The notes under the pieces: generated by a model | The model's input: only the letters and a program-made list of their open reading frames with translations | Databases searched by the model: none | Told to the model about the DNA's origin: nothing | Translations under genes and position numbers: made by a program | Part shown: piece after piece, positions 34,080-43,454 of the stretch | Layout: each line of letters starts with the position of its first letter | Position numbering within the stretch: the stretch's first letter is position 1 | Source of the DNA: Actinobacteria bacterium OV320 | Lineage (GTDB): Bacteria; Actinomycetota; Actinomycetes; Streptomycetales; Streptomycetaceae | Assembly (NCBI GenBank): GCA_001298545.1 | Contig: LJCX01000031.1 | Coordinates: 558,001 to 622,000, forward strand | DNA length: 64,000 bases | Reading direction: 5' to 3'

Positions 34080-35123
34080 ATGAACGCCAAGCCCGACGTG
34101 CAGCTCCCCGCAGTGTCCGTCATCATGCCCGTCCTCGACGAGGAGCGGCATCTGCGCGGAGCCGTCCAAGCGATCCTCGCGCAGGAGTACGCCGGCGAGA
34201 TGGAGGTCGTGATCGCCATCGGTCCGTCCAAGGACCGTACGGAAGAGATCGCGGCCCAGCTCGTCGCCGAGACAGCCTCCGGCAACAAGCGCGTGCACAC
34301 GGTCCCCAATCCCTCAGGGCGTACGCCCGCCGCGCTCAACGCCGCGATCAAGGCATCACGCCATCCGATCGTCGTCCGCGTCGACGGGCACGGCATGCTC
34401 TCCCCGAACTACATCGCCACCGCCGTACGGCTCCTGGAGGAGACCGGTGCGCAGAACGTCGGCGGGATCATGCACGCCGAGGGCGAGAACGACTGGGAGC
34501 ACGCGGTGGCCGCGGCCATGACCTCGAAGATCGGGGTCGGCAACGCCGCCTTCCACACGGGAGGGCAGGCGGGCCCCGCGGAGACCGTGTATCTCGGCGT
34601 CTTCCGGCGCGCCGCGCTGGAGCAACAGGGCGGCTACAACGAGGAGTTCATCCGCGCCCAGGACTGGGAGCTGAACTTCCGGATCCGGGAGGCCGGCGGC
34701 CTCATCTGGTTCTCGCCCGAACTCAAGGTGTCGTACCGGCCGCGGCCCAGCGTCAAGGCGCTCGCCAAGCAGTACAAGGACTACGGCCGTTGGCGGCACG
34801 TCGTCGCCCGCTACCACGAGGGCTCGATCAACCTGCGCTACCTCGCCCCGCCCACCGCGGTGTGCGCGATAGCCGCCGGGATCGTCGTGGGCGCCGCGCT
34901 CACCCCGCTGGGCTTCGTGATCCCCGCCGGCTACCTCGCGGCGATCGTCGCCGGGTCGCTGCCGGCCGGCAAGGGGCTGCCGGCGAAGGCACGGCTCCAG
35001 ATCCCCGTGGCCCTCGCCACCATGCACATGTCGTGGGGCTTCGGCTTCCTGACCAGCCCGAAGGCGCTGGCCAGGAAGGTCATCGCCTCGCGGCGACCCG
35101 CCGTGCTCAGCGACACGCACTGA
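34080..35123 (+). CDS. Family 2 glycosyltransferase (ExoA-like, membrane-associated)
   Basis: A 347-residue glycosyltransferase. The GT-A domain begins VSVIMPVLDEERHLRGAV, has the nucleotide-sugar-binding VRVDGHG in place of a classical DxD, and GGYNEEFIRAQDWELNFRIREAGG as the acceptor/catalytic block (the ED-type Asp). Two or three C-terminal hydrophobic segments (about 255-315) anchor it in the membrane. It resembles enzymes of succinoglycan-type polysaccharide assembly. It sits among LCP genes, so it may build the glycopolymer that they attach; that is inference. No strong ribosome site precedes the ATG. Confidence 0.9.
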   Translation: MNAKPDVQLPAVSVIMPVLDEERHLRGAVQAILAQEYAGEMEVVIAIGPSKDRTEEIAAQLVAETASGNKRVHTVPNPSGRTPAALNAAIKASRHPIVVRVDGHGMLSPNYIATAVRLLEETGAQNVGGIMHAEGENDWEHAVAAAMTSKIGVGNAAFHTGGQAGPAETVYLGVFRRAALEQQGGYNEEFIRAQDWELNFRIREAGGLIWFSPELKVSYRPRPSVKALAKQYKDYGRWRHVVARYHEGSINLRYLAPPTAVCAIAAGIVVGAALTPLGFVIPAGYLAAIVAGSLPAGKGLPAKARLQIPVALATMHMSWGFGFLTSPKALARKVIASRRPAVLSDTH

Positions 35124-35126
35124 GCA

Positions 35127-35158
35127 CTGCCGCACCGCCGTACTGCCGCACCGCCGTA
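35127..35158. repeat. 16-base tandem duplication
   Basis: CTGCCGCACCGCCGTA occurs twice in a row directly after the glycosyltransferase stop codon. Confidence 0.8.
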
Positions 35159-35175
35159 CCGCTCCACCGACGCAG

Positions 35176-35208
35176 GGGCGCGCTCCGAAGCACTTCCGGA
35201 GCGCGCCC
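35176..35208. terminator. Bidirectional terminator hairpin
   Basis: 12-base perfect stem (35176-35187 with 35197-35208) between the convergent glycosyltransferase and LCP 3 genes. Confidence 0.8.
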
Positions 35209-35230
35209 TCAGGGCACCACAGGACCCGGG

Positions 35231-36871
35231 CTACCAGGTGTAGTTCGGGTCCACGTGCATGCACTGGGTGGTGTCCGACGCGTTGATCGCCCCGGCCGTG
35301 TCGGGCGTCGTGTCGTCCTTCACCGGCGCCTTGTACGCCGTTCCCGAGCGCCAGTCCGCACCCACGACCACCGTGACCCCGGAGACCTCGGTGGACTTCT
35401 TCACCTGACCCGTCGGGATACCGAGGGCCTTGGCGACCGCCTCGGCGTCGCCCTCCAGATCGGCGCTCGGGTAGCGGACCACCGTGCCGCCCACGGCCGT
35501 GGCCGCCGAGGTGTCCGCGACGGCCTCGGTGAAGCCCTTGCCCTGCAGCAGGTCCTTCACCGCCGTGGCCCGCCCGCGCACCGCCGCCAGCGTGCTCGTG
35601 GACGTCCCGTTGTGCACCTGCACCGCGATCTCGCCGGGCGCGGCGGCCGGGTCGGTGACCGTCGGAGTCGGGCTGGCGGTGGCCTTCTTGGCGTCCTTGC
35701 CGTCGAGGGCGATGTCCTCGCGCACCAGACGGAACAGCTGCTTGGCGTCGTCCGTGGGCACCACCCGGCTGCCCTGGTAGCGGTTCGGCATCGTCGTCAT
35801 CGTGATGCGCTCGGTGGGCACCTTCTTCAACTCGCCCGCCAGGTCGTACATCTTCGTGATGGTGTCGAGGCCGTCGTCCACGGTGATCGCCTTCGTGGCC
35901 GCCTCGGCGAGCTTGCGCAGCTTGTTGGGATTGGTCAGCTTGGCGTTGGCGCGCAGCTCGCGGACCATCGAGTTCATGTACATGTGCTGCGCCTTGGCCC
36001 GGGCCAGGTCGGTGTCGTCCTCGAAGCCGTAGCGGGTCCGCAGCCACTGCAGGGCCTGCTTGCCCTTGACGGCGTGCGTGCCCTCCTCCAGCTTCAGACC
36101 GGACCCCTTGCCGGTGCTGGTGTGCGAGTAGACATTGGCGTCCACGCAGACCGGGACACCGCCGATCGCGTCCGCCATCGACACCACACCGGAGAAGTCG
36201 ATCATCATGAAGTGGTCGATGTGGATGTCGGTGAGCTTCTCCCAGGTGGCCACCGTGCAGCCCGGACCGCCGCGACCGAGCGACACGTTCGTCATCTCGT
36301 CGGTCAGCGCCCCGTAAGTGGTCCCGTCGTCGGGGTCCGTGCACTTGGGGATGTCCAGCAGCGTGTCGCGCGGCATGCTCACCACCGACATGTTGCTGCG
36401 GTCCGCCGATATGTGCAGCAGCATCTGGACGTCCGCGAGCGGGGGACCGTCGAAGGTGTCCTTGGCGCCGCCGAGCTTCTGGTTCTCCGCCGTGTCACGG
36501 GCGTCCGAACCGATCAGCAGGATGTTCAGTGCCGTCTGCCCGGCCGAGTTGGCCTCCGTCTCGGCCGCCCGGTCCTTCGCGTCACCGATGTTCAGGTCGT
36601 CGCTCTTGATGTTCGCGTTCAGGTGTTCGTAGTAGAGGTATCCGGCCCCCGCGCCGCCGAGTATGACCAGCGCGAGCACCGTCGCCGACCAGCGCAACGC
36701 GCGTCGACGTCTGCGTCTGCGATCCGCGTTCCGGCCCGCGCCGCGCCCGCCACCCGCTCCGCCGTCTCCCGCGCCACCCGCTCCGCCGTCCCCCTCGGAC
36801 GCGGTCTCGTCCTGTAGTTCCCGCGCCGCCGGGGACACCGTGTCCTCGACCGCGGGAACCTCCCTCCGCAC
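35231..36871 (-). CDS. LCP family protein 3 with LytR C-terminal domain
   Basis: A membrane protein of about 546 residues. The cytoplasmic tail is Gly/Ala-rich then strongly basic, followed by the helix WSATVLALVILGGAGAGYLYY. LCP motifs: ILLIGSDARDT, PPLADVQMLLHISADRSNMSVVSMPRDTLLDIP, ALQWLRTRYGFEDDTDLARAKAQH. A LytR_C domain (IAVQVHNGTSTSTLAAVRG) follows near 395-480. The start is uncertain: GTG 36871 has GGGGAG seven bases upstream, while the frame stays open through a GTG at 36922 to a TTG at 36940. It runs in the same direction as LCP 4 and 5 and follows LCP 4 closely. Confidence 0.9.
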   Translation of the reverse strand: MRREVPAVEDTVSPAARELQDETASEGDGGAGGAGDGGAGGGRGAGRNADRRRRRRRALRWSATVLALVILGGAGAGYLYYEHLNANIKSDDLNIGDAKDRAAETEANSAGQTALNILLIGSDARDTAENQKLGGAKDTFDGPPLADVQMLLHISADRSNMSVVSMPRDTLLDIPKCTDPDDGTTYGALTDEMTNVSLGRGGPGCTVATWEKLTDIHIDHFMMIDFSGVVSMADAIGGVPVCVDANVYSHTSTGKGSGLKLEEGTHAVKGKQALQWLRTRYGFEDDTDLARAKAQHMYMNSMVRELRANAKLTNPNKLRKLAEAATKAITVDDGLDTITKMYDLAGELKKVPTERITMTTMPNRYQGSRVVPTDDAKQLFRLVREDIALDGKDAKKATASPTPTVTDPAAAPGEIAVQVHNGTSTSTLAAVRGRATAVKDLLQGKGFTEAVADTSAATAVGGTVVRYPSADLEGDAEAVAKALGIPTGQVKKSTEVSGVTVVVGADWRSGTAYKAPVKDDTTPDTAGAINASDTTQCMHVDPNYTW

Positions 36872-36970
36872 CCCACTGCTCCCCGCCAATTCCCCTGCCC
36901 CTCCCCGCCGTGCGCCTGACACGGGCCCGTCCCGCGTCAAGTCAGACGCACGACGGGCCCGAAGGGTTAC

Positions 36971-38749
36971 CTACTTGGCGCACTCGACCTTGTCCGCCGT
37001 GGACTTCTGGACCGTGTCCGGCACGGTGGTCGGAGCTGTGAGCGAGACGCCCGCGCCCTTGAAGTCCTTGCCCAGCGTCAGCGTCATCGTCGGCAGACCC
37101 TGGGAGTTCTCGACGCTCTTGCCCGGCTTCAGAGCGGTACCGGGCAGCCCCATGATGGCGGCGAGCTTGCGTGCCTGGTCGGCCTGGTCGGGCGCGTACT
37201 CGAGCGTCGTCTTGCTCAGTGCCGCGGGCGCGTTGCCCGCGTTCTCGGACTTCGTCACGCCCTCATCATTCTGCAGCCAGTTAAGAGTTTCCTGTGCGCT
37301 GCCGGCCGGAGCGCCGCCGTTCATGACCTGCACCCGCACCGCGGAGGCGGCGGACTGGTTGCCCTTGAGGCGGGCGGCCGCTGCCGCCGCGGCCGCGTTC
37401 TTGGACGCCGCCGCCTGCTCCTTCACCTCGGTGAAGGAGACATCGTCCTTGATCATCTGGAAGACGGTGGGCGCCGTCGAGGCGTTCGCGACGACCGTGG
37501 CCGCGACCTTCTCGGCCGGGTTGTCGACCACCGGCACGGTGGTGAAGGTCAGGTTCTTCACGTTGAGCTTGCCCAGCTCCAGACCCAGGTCCTTCAGCTT
37601 GTCGATGGTGTCCAGCTGGGAGTCGACGGTCAGCGCCTTCGTGCCCGCCTCCGCCAGCTTGATCATCTTGGTCGGGCTGGTGAGCGTGTCGTTCGACTTC
37701 AGCTTGCGCATCAGCGCGCTGAGGAACTGCTGCTGCAGCTCGATCCGGCTCAGGTCGCCGCCGAAGCCGACGGAGTGCCGGGTGCGCACGAAGGCCAGCG
37801 CCTGCTCGCCCTCGATGGTGTGGGTGCCCTTCGACAGCTTCAGATGCGAGTCCTCGTCGTCGATGTCCTTCGCCAGGCACACCTCGACGCCGCCGACCGC
37901 CGTGGTCAGCGTCTTGACCGCGTTGAAGTCGGCCACCATGAAATTGTCCGCCTGGATCCCGGTCAGCTCGGTGACCGTGCGCACGGTGCAGCTCGGCGTG
38001 CGGTTGTCCTGCCCGAGGCTGGTGTTGAAGCGGACGTTGTCCGTGCCCTTGATGACCTTGGTGGAGCCGTCCTCCTGCTTGGTCTCGCAGTCCGGGACGT
38101 CCACGATCAGGTCGCGCGGGATGCTGAGCGCGGTCGCGTTGGTCCGGTCCTTGGAGACGTGCAGCAGGATCGTGGTGTCGGCGTGGCCCACGCTGCCGGA
38201 GTCGCCGTAGCCCTCGTTGCCCGAACCGGTGCGCTTGTCGGTGCCGATCACCAGCAGGTTGATGGCCTTGTCCTTGCTGAAGCCACCGGTGCTCGCGCCG
38301 TCGTCGGAGACGGACGTGATGTTGTCGTTGAGGTGCTCGAGATAGAGATAGGCCGCACCGGCCGTACCCACCAGGACGAAGGCCATGATCCCGCCGGTCC
38401 ACAGCAGTATCTTCTTCGCCTTCGACTTCTTCTTCACCGGCCGGCGGCCACGCCGGTTCGCCGCCGCCGGTTCCTCCGGCGCCGCGCCCCGGCGACGGCG
38501 CGGCGAAGGCACCTCCGCCTCCGGCGTCTCCTCGGGCGACGAAGACTCCCGGCCCTGCGCCGCCGTACGGCCGCGCGCCGGACCTCCTCCGCCGCCGGTC
38601 CGACCGGAGTCGGATCTACGAGGCCCCGGCACCGCCGATTGCGGTGCGGAAGGAGTCAGTCGCAGTTCGTATTCACCGGTGTTCGGATTGAGTACCCACT
38701 GGTCTGCGGGGTCGATGTTGTCCGCCCGCCCACGGCCTTGCGCGTCCAC
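36971..38749 (-). CDS. LCP family protein 4 with LytR C-terminal domain
   Basis: A membrane protein of about 592 residues. The first 35 residues (GRADNIDPADQWVLNPNTGEY) form a conserved N-terminal motif I recognise from streptomycete LCP proteins, which is why I place the start at GTG 38749 although the frame is open to a GTG at 38869. A basic disordered tail (KKKSKAKK) precedes the membrane helix near 140-160. LCP motifs: LLVIGTDKRTG, VGHADTTILLHVSKDRTNATALSIPRDL, ALAFVRTRHSVGFGGDLSR. LytR_C domain near 470-570 (VRVQVMNGGAPAG), preceded by an Ala-rich stretch. The gap to LCP 3 is about 100 bases, on the same strand. Confidence 0.9.
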   Translation of the reverse strand: MDAQGRGRADNIDPADQWVLNPNTGEYELRLTPSAPQSAVPGPRRSDSGRTGGGGGPARGRTAAQGRESSSPEETPEAEVPSPRRRRGAAPEEPAAANRRGRRPVKKKSKAKKILLWTGGIMAFVLVGTAGAAYLYLEHLNDNITSVSDDGASTGGFSKDKAINLLVIGTDKRTGSGNEGYGDSGSVGHADTTILLHVSKDRTNATALSIPRDLIVDVPDCETKQEDGSTKVIKGTDNVRFNTSLGQDNRTPSCTVRTVTELTGIQADNFMVADFNAVKTLTTAVGGVEVCLAKDIDDEDSHLKLSKGTHTIEGEQALAFVRTRHSVGFGGDLSRIELQQQFLSALMRKLKSNDTLTSPTKMIKLAEAGTKALTVDSQLDTIDKLKDLGLELGKLNVKNLTFTTVPVVDNPAEKVAATVVANASTAPTVFQMIKDDVSFTEVKEQAAASKNAAAAAAAARLKGNQSAASAVRVQVMNGGAPAGSAQETLNWLQNDEGVTKSENAGNAPAALSKTTLEYAPDQADQARKLAAIMGLPGTALKPGKSVENSQGLPTMTLTLGKDFKGAGVSLTAPTTVPDTVQKSTADKVECAK

Positions 38750-38990
38750 GGTTGTCCGAATCCTCCGTCGGGGCCACGCGGCGCCTTTCCCCCTCAAGGC
38801 GCTCGGGTCTCGGTCACTCGGTGCGCGACCCCAGGAAGACCTCGTGGCCGGGGGCACCGGATCGCTCACACTATCCGCCAGGTTCGGCGGCGAGCGACGG
38901 CCGTGACAAATTCCACGCCCCTACAAGCGGGCAATCCGCCCTATTTCTTTGAACTTGTGTTCGTCGCAAGAGGTCGGCTTGGCAAGCGCT

Positions 38991-40220
38991 TTACCCGCAG
39001 CCGTCCTCGGCGGCGGTGTTACCGCGGAACGTGGGAGCGGGCGGAGTGGGCGAAACCGCCCCGGAAGCCGCAGGTCCCGGGGCCCGGAATGCGAACGGAC
39101 CGTAGTCGCCCGACTCCGCGGGGGCGGGCTTCGTGGGAATTTCCTGAGAAACCACCACCGGCCCGTCCGTTCGCAGCCGTTCGAAGAGTTTCTCCGCCTC
39201 CGGCTCCACGAGTTGGTCGCGATTGGCGTTGTAGACGTACGACTCCCGCGGAACGGTCAGGAATTGCACATGTTCGGTGGGAATGTCCCGCAGGCCGCGC
39301 ACGAGGTCGTACAGTCCGCGCAGACTCGCCAGATCCGGGTCGGTGGTGAGCGAGGACGTGGCCGCGTCCAGCAGCGGATACAGCTTCACCGGGTTCAGCA
39401 GGACGTCATTGCTCTGCACCTTGTTGACGAGCGCCCCGAGGAATCGCTGCTGCCGGTCCATCCGGTCGGTGTCACTGCCGTTCCCGAGGGATTTGCGGGC
39501 CCGCACGTAGCCGAGCGCCTGCTCCCCGTCGAGCGTGACCCTCCCGGCGGGCAGCCGCAGCTTGGCGGCCTTGTCGTCGATCGGCTCCGTCAGGCACACC
39601 TCGACCCCGTCCACGGCGTCGACCATGTCCTTGAACCCGGCGAAGTCGACGACCACGTGATGATCGATCCGCACACCCGTCAGCTTCTCCACCGTCCGGA
39701 TCGTGCAGGCCGAACCCCCGCTCTGGAACGCGTAGTTGAACATCGCGAACATCGGCTCGGTCCGTTTCCCGTCCGGCCGCAGACAGCCCGGTACGTCCAC
39801 CATCAGATCGCGCGGGACGGAGACGGCGGTGGCGCTGCGCCGGCCGGCCGCCAGATGCAGCAGGATCGTGGTGTCCGACCGTTCGGTCCCGGAATCCCGC
39901 CCGTACTTCCGGTTCCCGTCCCCCGACCGCGAATCGGACCCTATGAGCAGGATGTTCTGCGCGTCCTTCACCAGCGAGGTCGGCCGCTCCCGCGCATACC
40001 GCGCGAGCTCCGCCGCGGCCGCGTCGTCGGGCGTGATGTTCCCGTCCAGCTTCGCGTAGACGACCCACCCCACGACCCCGACCCCCAGGACGGCCACCCC
40101 CGCGGCCCCCGCCCCGTACCGCACCCACCGCCGCCGGCGCCGCCGTATGAGCCCCCGCCCGTCGGCGGACGCCCCCACCCCCGGCCCCAGGGGCCCACCG
40201 GAACCCGCCGCTTCCCTCAC
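38991..40220 (-). CDS. LCP family protein 5
   Basis: A 409-residue membrane protein with a short basic tail (IRRRRRRWVRYG), membrane helix near 36-56, and LCP domain motifs ILLIGSDSRSG, ERSDTTILLHLAAGRRSATAVSVPRDLMVDVP, FNYAFQSGG and ALGYVRARKSLGNGSDTDRMDRQQRFLGALV. No LytR_C domain; the end is a Pro/Ala-rich tail finishing in DGCG. The GTG at 40220 has only a weak ribosome site. The same direction as LCP 4 and 3 suggests a three-gene cluster, but the 241-base gap to LCP 4 allows a separate promoter. Confidence 0.9.
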   Translation of the reverse strand: MREAAGSGGPLGPGVGASADGRGLIRRRRRRWVRYGAGAAGVAVLGVGVVGWVVYAKLDGNITPDDAAAAELARYARERPTSLVKDAQNILLIGSDSRSGDGNRKYGRDSGTERSDTTILLHLAAGRRSATAVSVPRDLMVDVPGCLRPDGKRTEPMFAMFNYAFQSGGSACTIRTVEKLTGVRIDHHVVVDFAGFKDMVDAVDGVEVCLTEPIDDKAAKLRLPAGRVTLDGEQALGYVRARKSLGNGSDTDRMDRQQRFLGALVNKVQSNDVLLNPVKLYPLLDAATSSLTTDPDLASLRGLYDLVRGLRDIPTEHVQFLTVPRESYVYNANRDQLVEPEAEKLFERLRTDGPVVVSQEIPTKPAPAESGDYGPFAFRAPGPAASGAVSPTPPAPTFRGNTAAEDGCG

Positions 40221-40550
40221 GTCCGATCCACCCCTCCCGCCTCCGGGCCGGCTTCGGCCGTACGAGCGTGTAGAGCTGTCCCTACGACGATGCCGCGAAG
40301 CAGGCCCCGAGGGGGGACGGGGGTGGGCCGAACGGGTGAGGGCCGCTCTTGTGGGCCGGGGTGCGGGGAAAAGCAGCCTGGCCGGCGGCGAGTGGGCAGG
40401 GGCCGCCTTGTGGGCCGGGGTGCGGAGAATCAGCCCGTCCGGGCGTTTGAGGACGAGGCCCCTTCAGGGCCGAAGCGGGGGTCTGGGCGCGGCAGCCCCC
40501 GCAACGCCGACGTCGACGCCGAGCACCGACCCTCCCGCCCGCCCGGGGGG
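40221..40550. repeat. Intergenic region with Streptomyces interspersed repeat
   Basis: No gene seen. It contains a direct repeat of CTTGTGGGCCGGGGTGCGG (near 40,347 and 40,409) and the widespread Streptomyces element with CGTCCGGGCGTTTGAGGACG and GGGGGTCTGGGCGCGGCAGC near 40,438-40,505. Related elements occur at 44,541-44,690 and 60,040-60,110. Confidence 0.6.
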
Positions 40551-41309
40551 CTACCGCGCGGTCGCCGTCACCCGCTCACTCTCCACCCGCCGAGCCACAG
40601 CCTCCTCGCCGGCCTCCGCCAGGTTCACGCACAGCACCACGGACCCCCCGCTCGCCAGCGGCGCGTACAGCCCGGCGCTCAGCCCCTCCCACGTGTCGTA
40701 CGCCAGTCCCGACAGCAGCCGGGAACCGGGCCCCGTCAGCCCCAGCCCCGACGCCTCCGCCCGCGCCCGCTCCACGACCTCGGCGCCGGTGTACTCGGCC
40801 CCGGCCACGATCAGCGCGGGCTCCTCGGGGTCGACGGGAGCGTACGGCGCGAAGCGGTCCCCGAAGGTCGGGACGTTCACGGCGTAGTCGTCGTACCCCT
40901 CGGGCGGCCCCGGCACGAACCGCCGTCCGAGGGGCGCCAGCGACAGCGCGTACCGCTCGCCCCGGCAGGCCAGCCCCGCCTCGAACGACCCGGGCCCGGC
41001 GACGACGAAGTCCGCCCGCGCCGGATCCCCGGCGACGTCCGCGACGACACCCACCGACGAACACGCCAGCAGCCACACCGCCGTCTGCCAGTGCGCGGGC
41101 AGCAGCAGCGCGACCCGGTCGCCGGGCTCGGCGGACAGTCCGTCCTGGAGGAGGTTGGCGGTTTTGGCCACCCAGTTGGCGAAGGTGGCCACGGACAATT
41201 CGACCCGCTCGCCCGTGGCGTCGTCGTAGAAGGTCACCAAGGGGCGCGCGGGGTCCGCGGCCAGCGCGGAACGCAGCAGGTCGGCCGGGGTGCGATCGGT
41301 GGCAGTCAC
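40551..41309 (-). CDS. TIGR03089-type adenylation-domain-like protein
   Basis: A protein of about 252 residues resembling the N-terminal half of AMP-binding (acyl-CoA ligase) enzymes: PADLLRSALAADPARPLVTFYDDATGERVELS, FANWVAKTANLLQDGL and GDRVALLLPAHWQTAVWLLACSSVGVVA. The P-loop STGTPK and the C-terminal catalytic domain of true ligases are missing, matching the short actinobacterial TIGR03089 family of unknown function. The start is taken at GTG 41309 (MTATDRTPADLL); the frame is open 14 codons further. It is divergent from the amidase gene (139-base gap) and downstream of no obvious operon partner. Confidence 0.85.
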   Translation of the reverse strand: MTATDRTPADLLRSALAADPARPLVTFYDDATGERVELSVATFANWVAKTANLLQDGLSAEPGDRVALLLPAHWQTAVWLLACSSVGVVADVAGDPARADFVVAGPGSFEAGLACRGERYALSLAPLGRRFVPGPPEGYDDYAVNVPTFGDRFAPYAPVDPEEPALIVAGAEYTGAEVVERARAEASGLGLTGPGSRLLSGLAYDTWEGLSAGLYAPLASGGSVVLCVNLAEAGEEAVARRVESERVTATAR

Positions 41310-41448
41310 CCGCGCAAGCGTACGCGCCGCCCCGGGCGCCGCACCGGTCACCGGGCCCTCCCGGAGCCACCGGTTCGGCCGAACGCACCCGACGGCCCGT
41401 CAATTCCCCGATGGACAGAAATGTATGGATATGTCCAGGATCGTTGGC

Positions 41449-43224
41449 ATGCGCGGATTGCTTGCTACCTCGATCGGTGTCACCTGTGCGGCGGCACTCG
41501 CCCTCCCGCTGACGCCGCCCGCCAGCGCGGCGACGGCGCGACCGGCGTCGGCCGCGGAGGCGGCGCCCAGCGGGACGGCCAGGGCCACGAGCCCCGACAC
41601 CCCCGTCACCTCATCCCTCTCCGACCCGTCCCTCTCCGACCCGTCCCTCTCCGACCACCCGGCTCTACCCGACCTGCCGGACCTGCCCGACGTGCCCGCT
41701 CTTCCCGACCTCCCGGGCAGTACCCAGTCGCTGCCCCTCACCCCTCTCGCCCGCGACCGGGCACTGGGCGGCGCCACCACCGACCAGGGCCTGCCCCGCC
41801 GGGACGTACGCCACTTCTCCCTCCTCGGCGTCGTCTGGGACGACCCGGCCGCCGAACTCCACGGCCGCGTCCAGGTCCGTACCCGTACCTCCGACACCGG
41901 CGCCTGGTCCGGCTGGCAGGACGTCGAGACCCACAACGCCGACCACGGCGCCGACCCCGGCACACCCGAGAGCGCCTCGGGCCGGGTCCGCGGCGCCACG
42001 GCCCCGCTGTGGGTCGGTGACTCCGACGGCGTCGAGATCCGGGTCCATCCGGACACCGAACGCCGTACGGAGGAGACGGCGACCGCCGCCCTGCTCCCCT
42101 CCGGCCTGCGCCTGGAACTCGTCGACCCGGGGTCGGCGCCCCCCGAGCACGTCCCCGCGGGCCCCCCGCGCAGCCGGACACCGACCACCGGGTCCGGCCC
42201 GGCGGGCACCCCGGAAGCACTGGACCCACCCGGCGCGGCAACCGCGAAGACCGCGAAGACCGCGAAGACCACGGAGACCACGGAGACCGCGGAGACCACG
42301 GAGACCGCCGAGGCTGCGGAGACCGCCGAGACCGCGACGGCGGCCGAGGCGTCCGAAGGAGTCGAGGCGGGCGAGGGAGTCGACCCCGGCGAAGGGATCG
42401 ACCCCGGCGAAGGGATCGAGGCGGGCGAAGGGGCCGAGGGGGCCGAGCCCGCGGCCATGACCGCCATGACCGCCGAGGCGACCGCGGCGTCCGCCGCCAA
42501 CGCCCCCCTCGCCCCGCTCGGCGCCACGCGGATCCCCGCCCTGGACCGGCTGGGCACCGAACGCGAACTCCTCGCCCTGCGCGGGGCCGAGTTGACGCCG
42601 GCCCAGCGGGCGAAGCCGTACATCGGCCCGCGGCCGAGCATCGTCACGCGTCGCGGCTGGGGCGCCGACGAGAAGCTGCGCGAGAAGAAGTTCGTCTACA
42701 CGACGAAGGTCAAGGCCGCGTTCGTGCACCACACGGCTTCGGGCAACGGCTACAAGTGCTCACAGGCCCCGTCCGTCATCCGTGGTATCTACCGCTACCA
42801 CGTGAAGAGCATGGGCTGGCGCGACATCGGCTACAACTTCCTCGTCGACAAGTGCGGGAAGATCTACGAGGGTCGCGCCGGGGGAGTGGCGAAGCCGGTC
42901 CTCGGCGCCCACACCCTCGGTTTCAACACCAACAGCATGGGGATCGCCGTCCTCGGCACCTTCACCTCCGCCAAGCCGACCACCGCCACGGTCAACGCCG
43001 TCTCGCGTCTGACGGCATGGAAACTCGGCCTCTTCGGGGCGAATCCGAAGGGAAAGACATACCTGAAGTCCGGGGGTGGCAATCTCTACGGAAAGGGAAA
43101 GAACGTACGACTGAATGTGATCTCGGGTCACCGGGACGGGTTCGCCACGGAATGCCCAGGCAGGCAGCTCTACGGCAAGCTCGGCTCGGCCCGCTCCACC
43201 GCGGCGCGCTTCCAGGGGCGCTGA
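41449..43224 (+). CDS. Secreted peptidoglycan-recognition-type N-acetylmuramoyl-L-alanine amidase
   Basis: A secreted protein of about 591 residues. Signal peptide (MRGLLATSIGVTCAAALALP), then Asp/Leu/Pro repeats (SLSDPSLSDPSLSD), a beta-rich domain (about 110-240), a long Thr/Glu/Ala then Gly/Glu/Asp low-complexity linker (about 265-345), and a C-terminal PGRP/amidase domain: RRGWGADEKLR, AFVHHTASGNGY, YNFLVDKCGKIYEGRAGG, GHRDGFATECPG. The zinc ligands (His of HHT, His of GHRD, Cys of ECPG) are present, so it should be active on peptidoglycan. ATG 41449 has AGGA upstream; ATGs at 41425 and 41431 are alternatives. Near the LCP and glycosyltransferase genes it fits cell-wall remodelling. Confidence 0.9.
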   Translation: MRGLLATSIGVTCAAALALPLTPPASAATARPASAAEAAPSGTARATSPDTPVTSSLSDPSLSDPSLSDHPALPDLPDLPDVPALPDLPGSTQSLPLTPLARDRALGGATTDQGLPRRDVRHFSLLGVVWDDPAAELHGRVQVRTRTSDTGAWSGWQDVETHNADHGADPGTPESASGRVRGATAPLWVGDSDGVEIRVHPDTERRTEETATAALLPSGLRLELVDPGSAPPEHVPAGPPRSRTPTTGSGPAGTPEALDPPGAATAKTAKTAKTTETTETAETTETAEAAETAETATAAEASEGVEAGEGVDPGEGIDPGEGIEAGEGAEGAEPAAMTAMTAEATAASAANAPLAPLGATRIPALDRLGTERELLALRGAELTPAQRAKPYIGPRPSIVTRRGWGADEKLREKKFVYTTKVKAAFVHHTASGNGYKCSQAPSVIRGIYRYHVKSMGWRDIGYNFLVDKCGKIYEGRAGGVAKPVLGAHTLGFNTNSMGIAVLGTFTSAKPTTATVNAVSRLTAWKLGLFGANPKGKTYLKSGGGNLYGKGKNVRLNVISGHRDGFATECPGRQLYGKLGSARSTAARFQGR

Positions 43225-43454
43225 GGCGGGCGATCCGGTTCGGGAGCCCCGGGGCCTGGGGAGGCCCCGGAGGCCGCACGCCCCCGGACGGCCGGAGCGC
43301 ACATCCAGATGGGGGCTCATTCAGCTCGTCGGGGGGACAGTCTCCTGGGACTGGGACGGAACACCAACGGCCTGGAAGTCGCCACACAACGGTCTGCATA
43401 CACTGGCCGGTCGAATGACGGTTCGACCGGTCCCGGCAGGAAGCAGAGACGACG

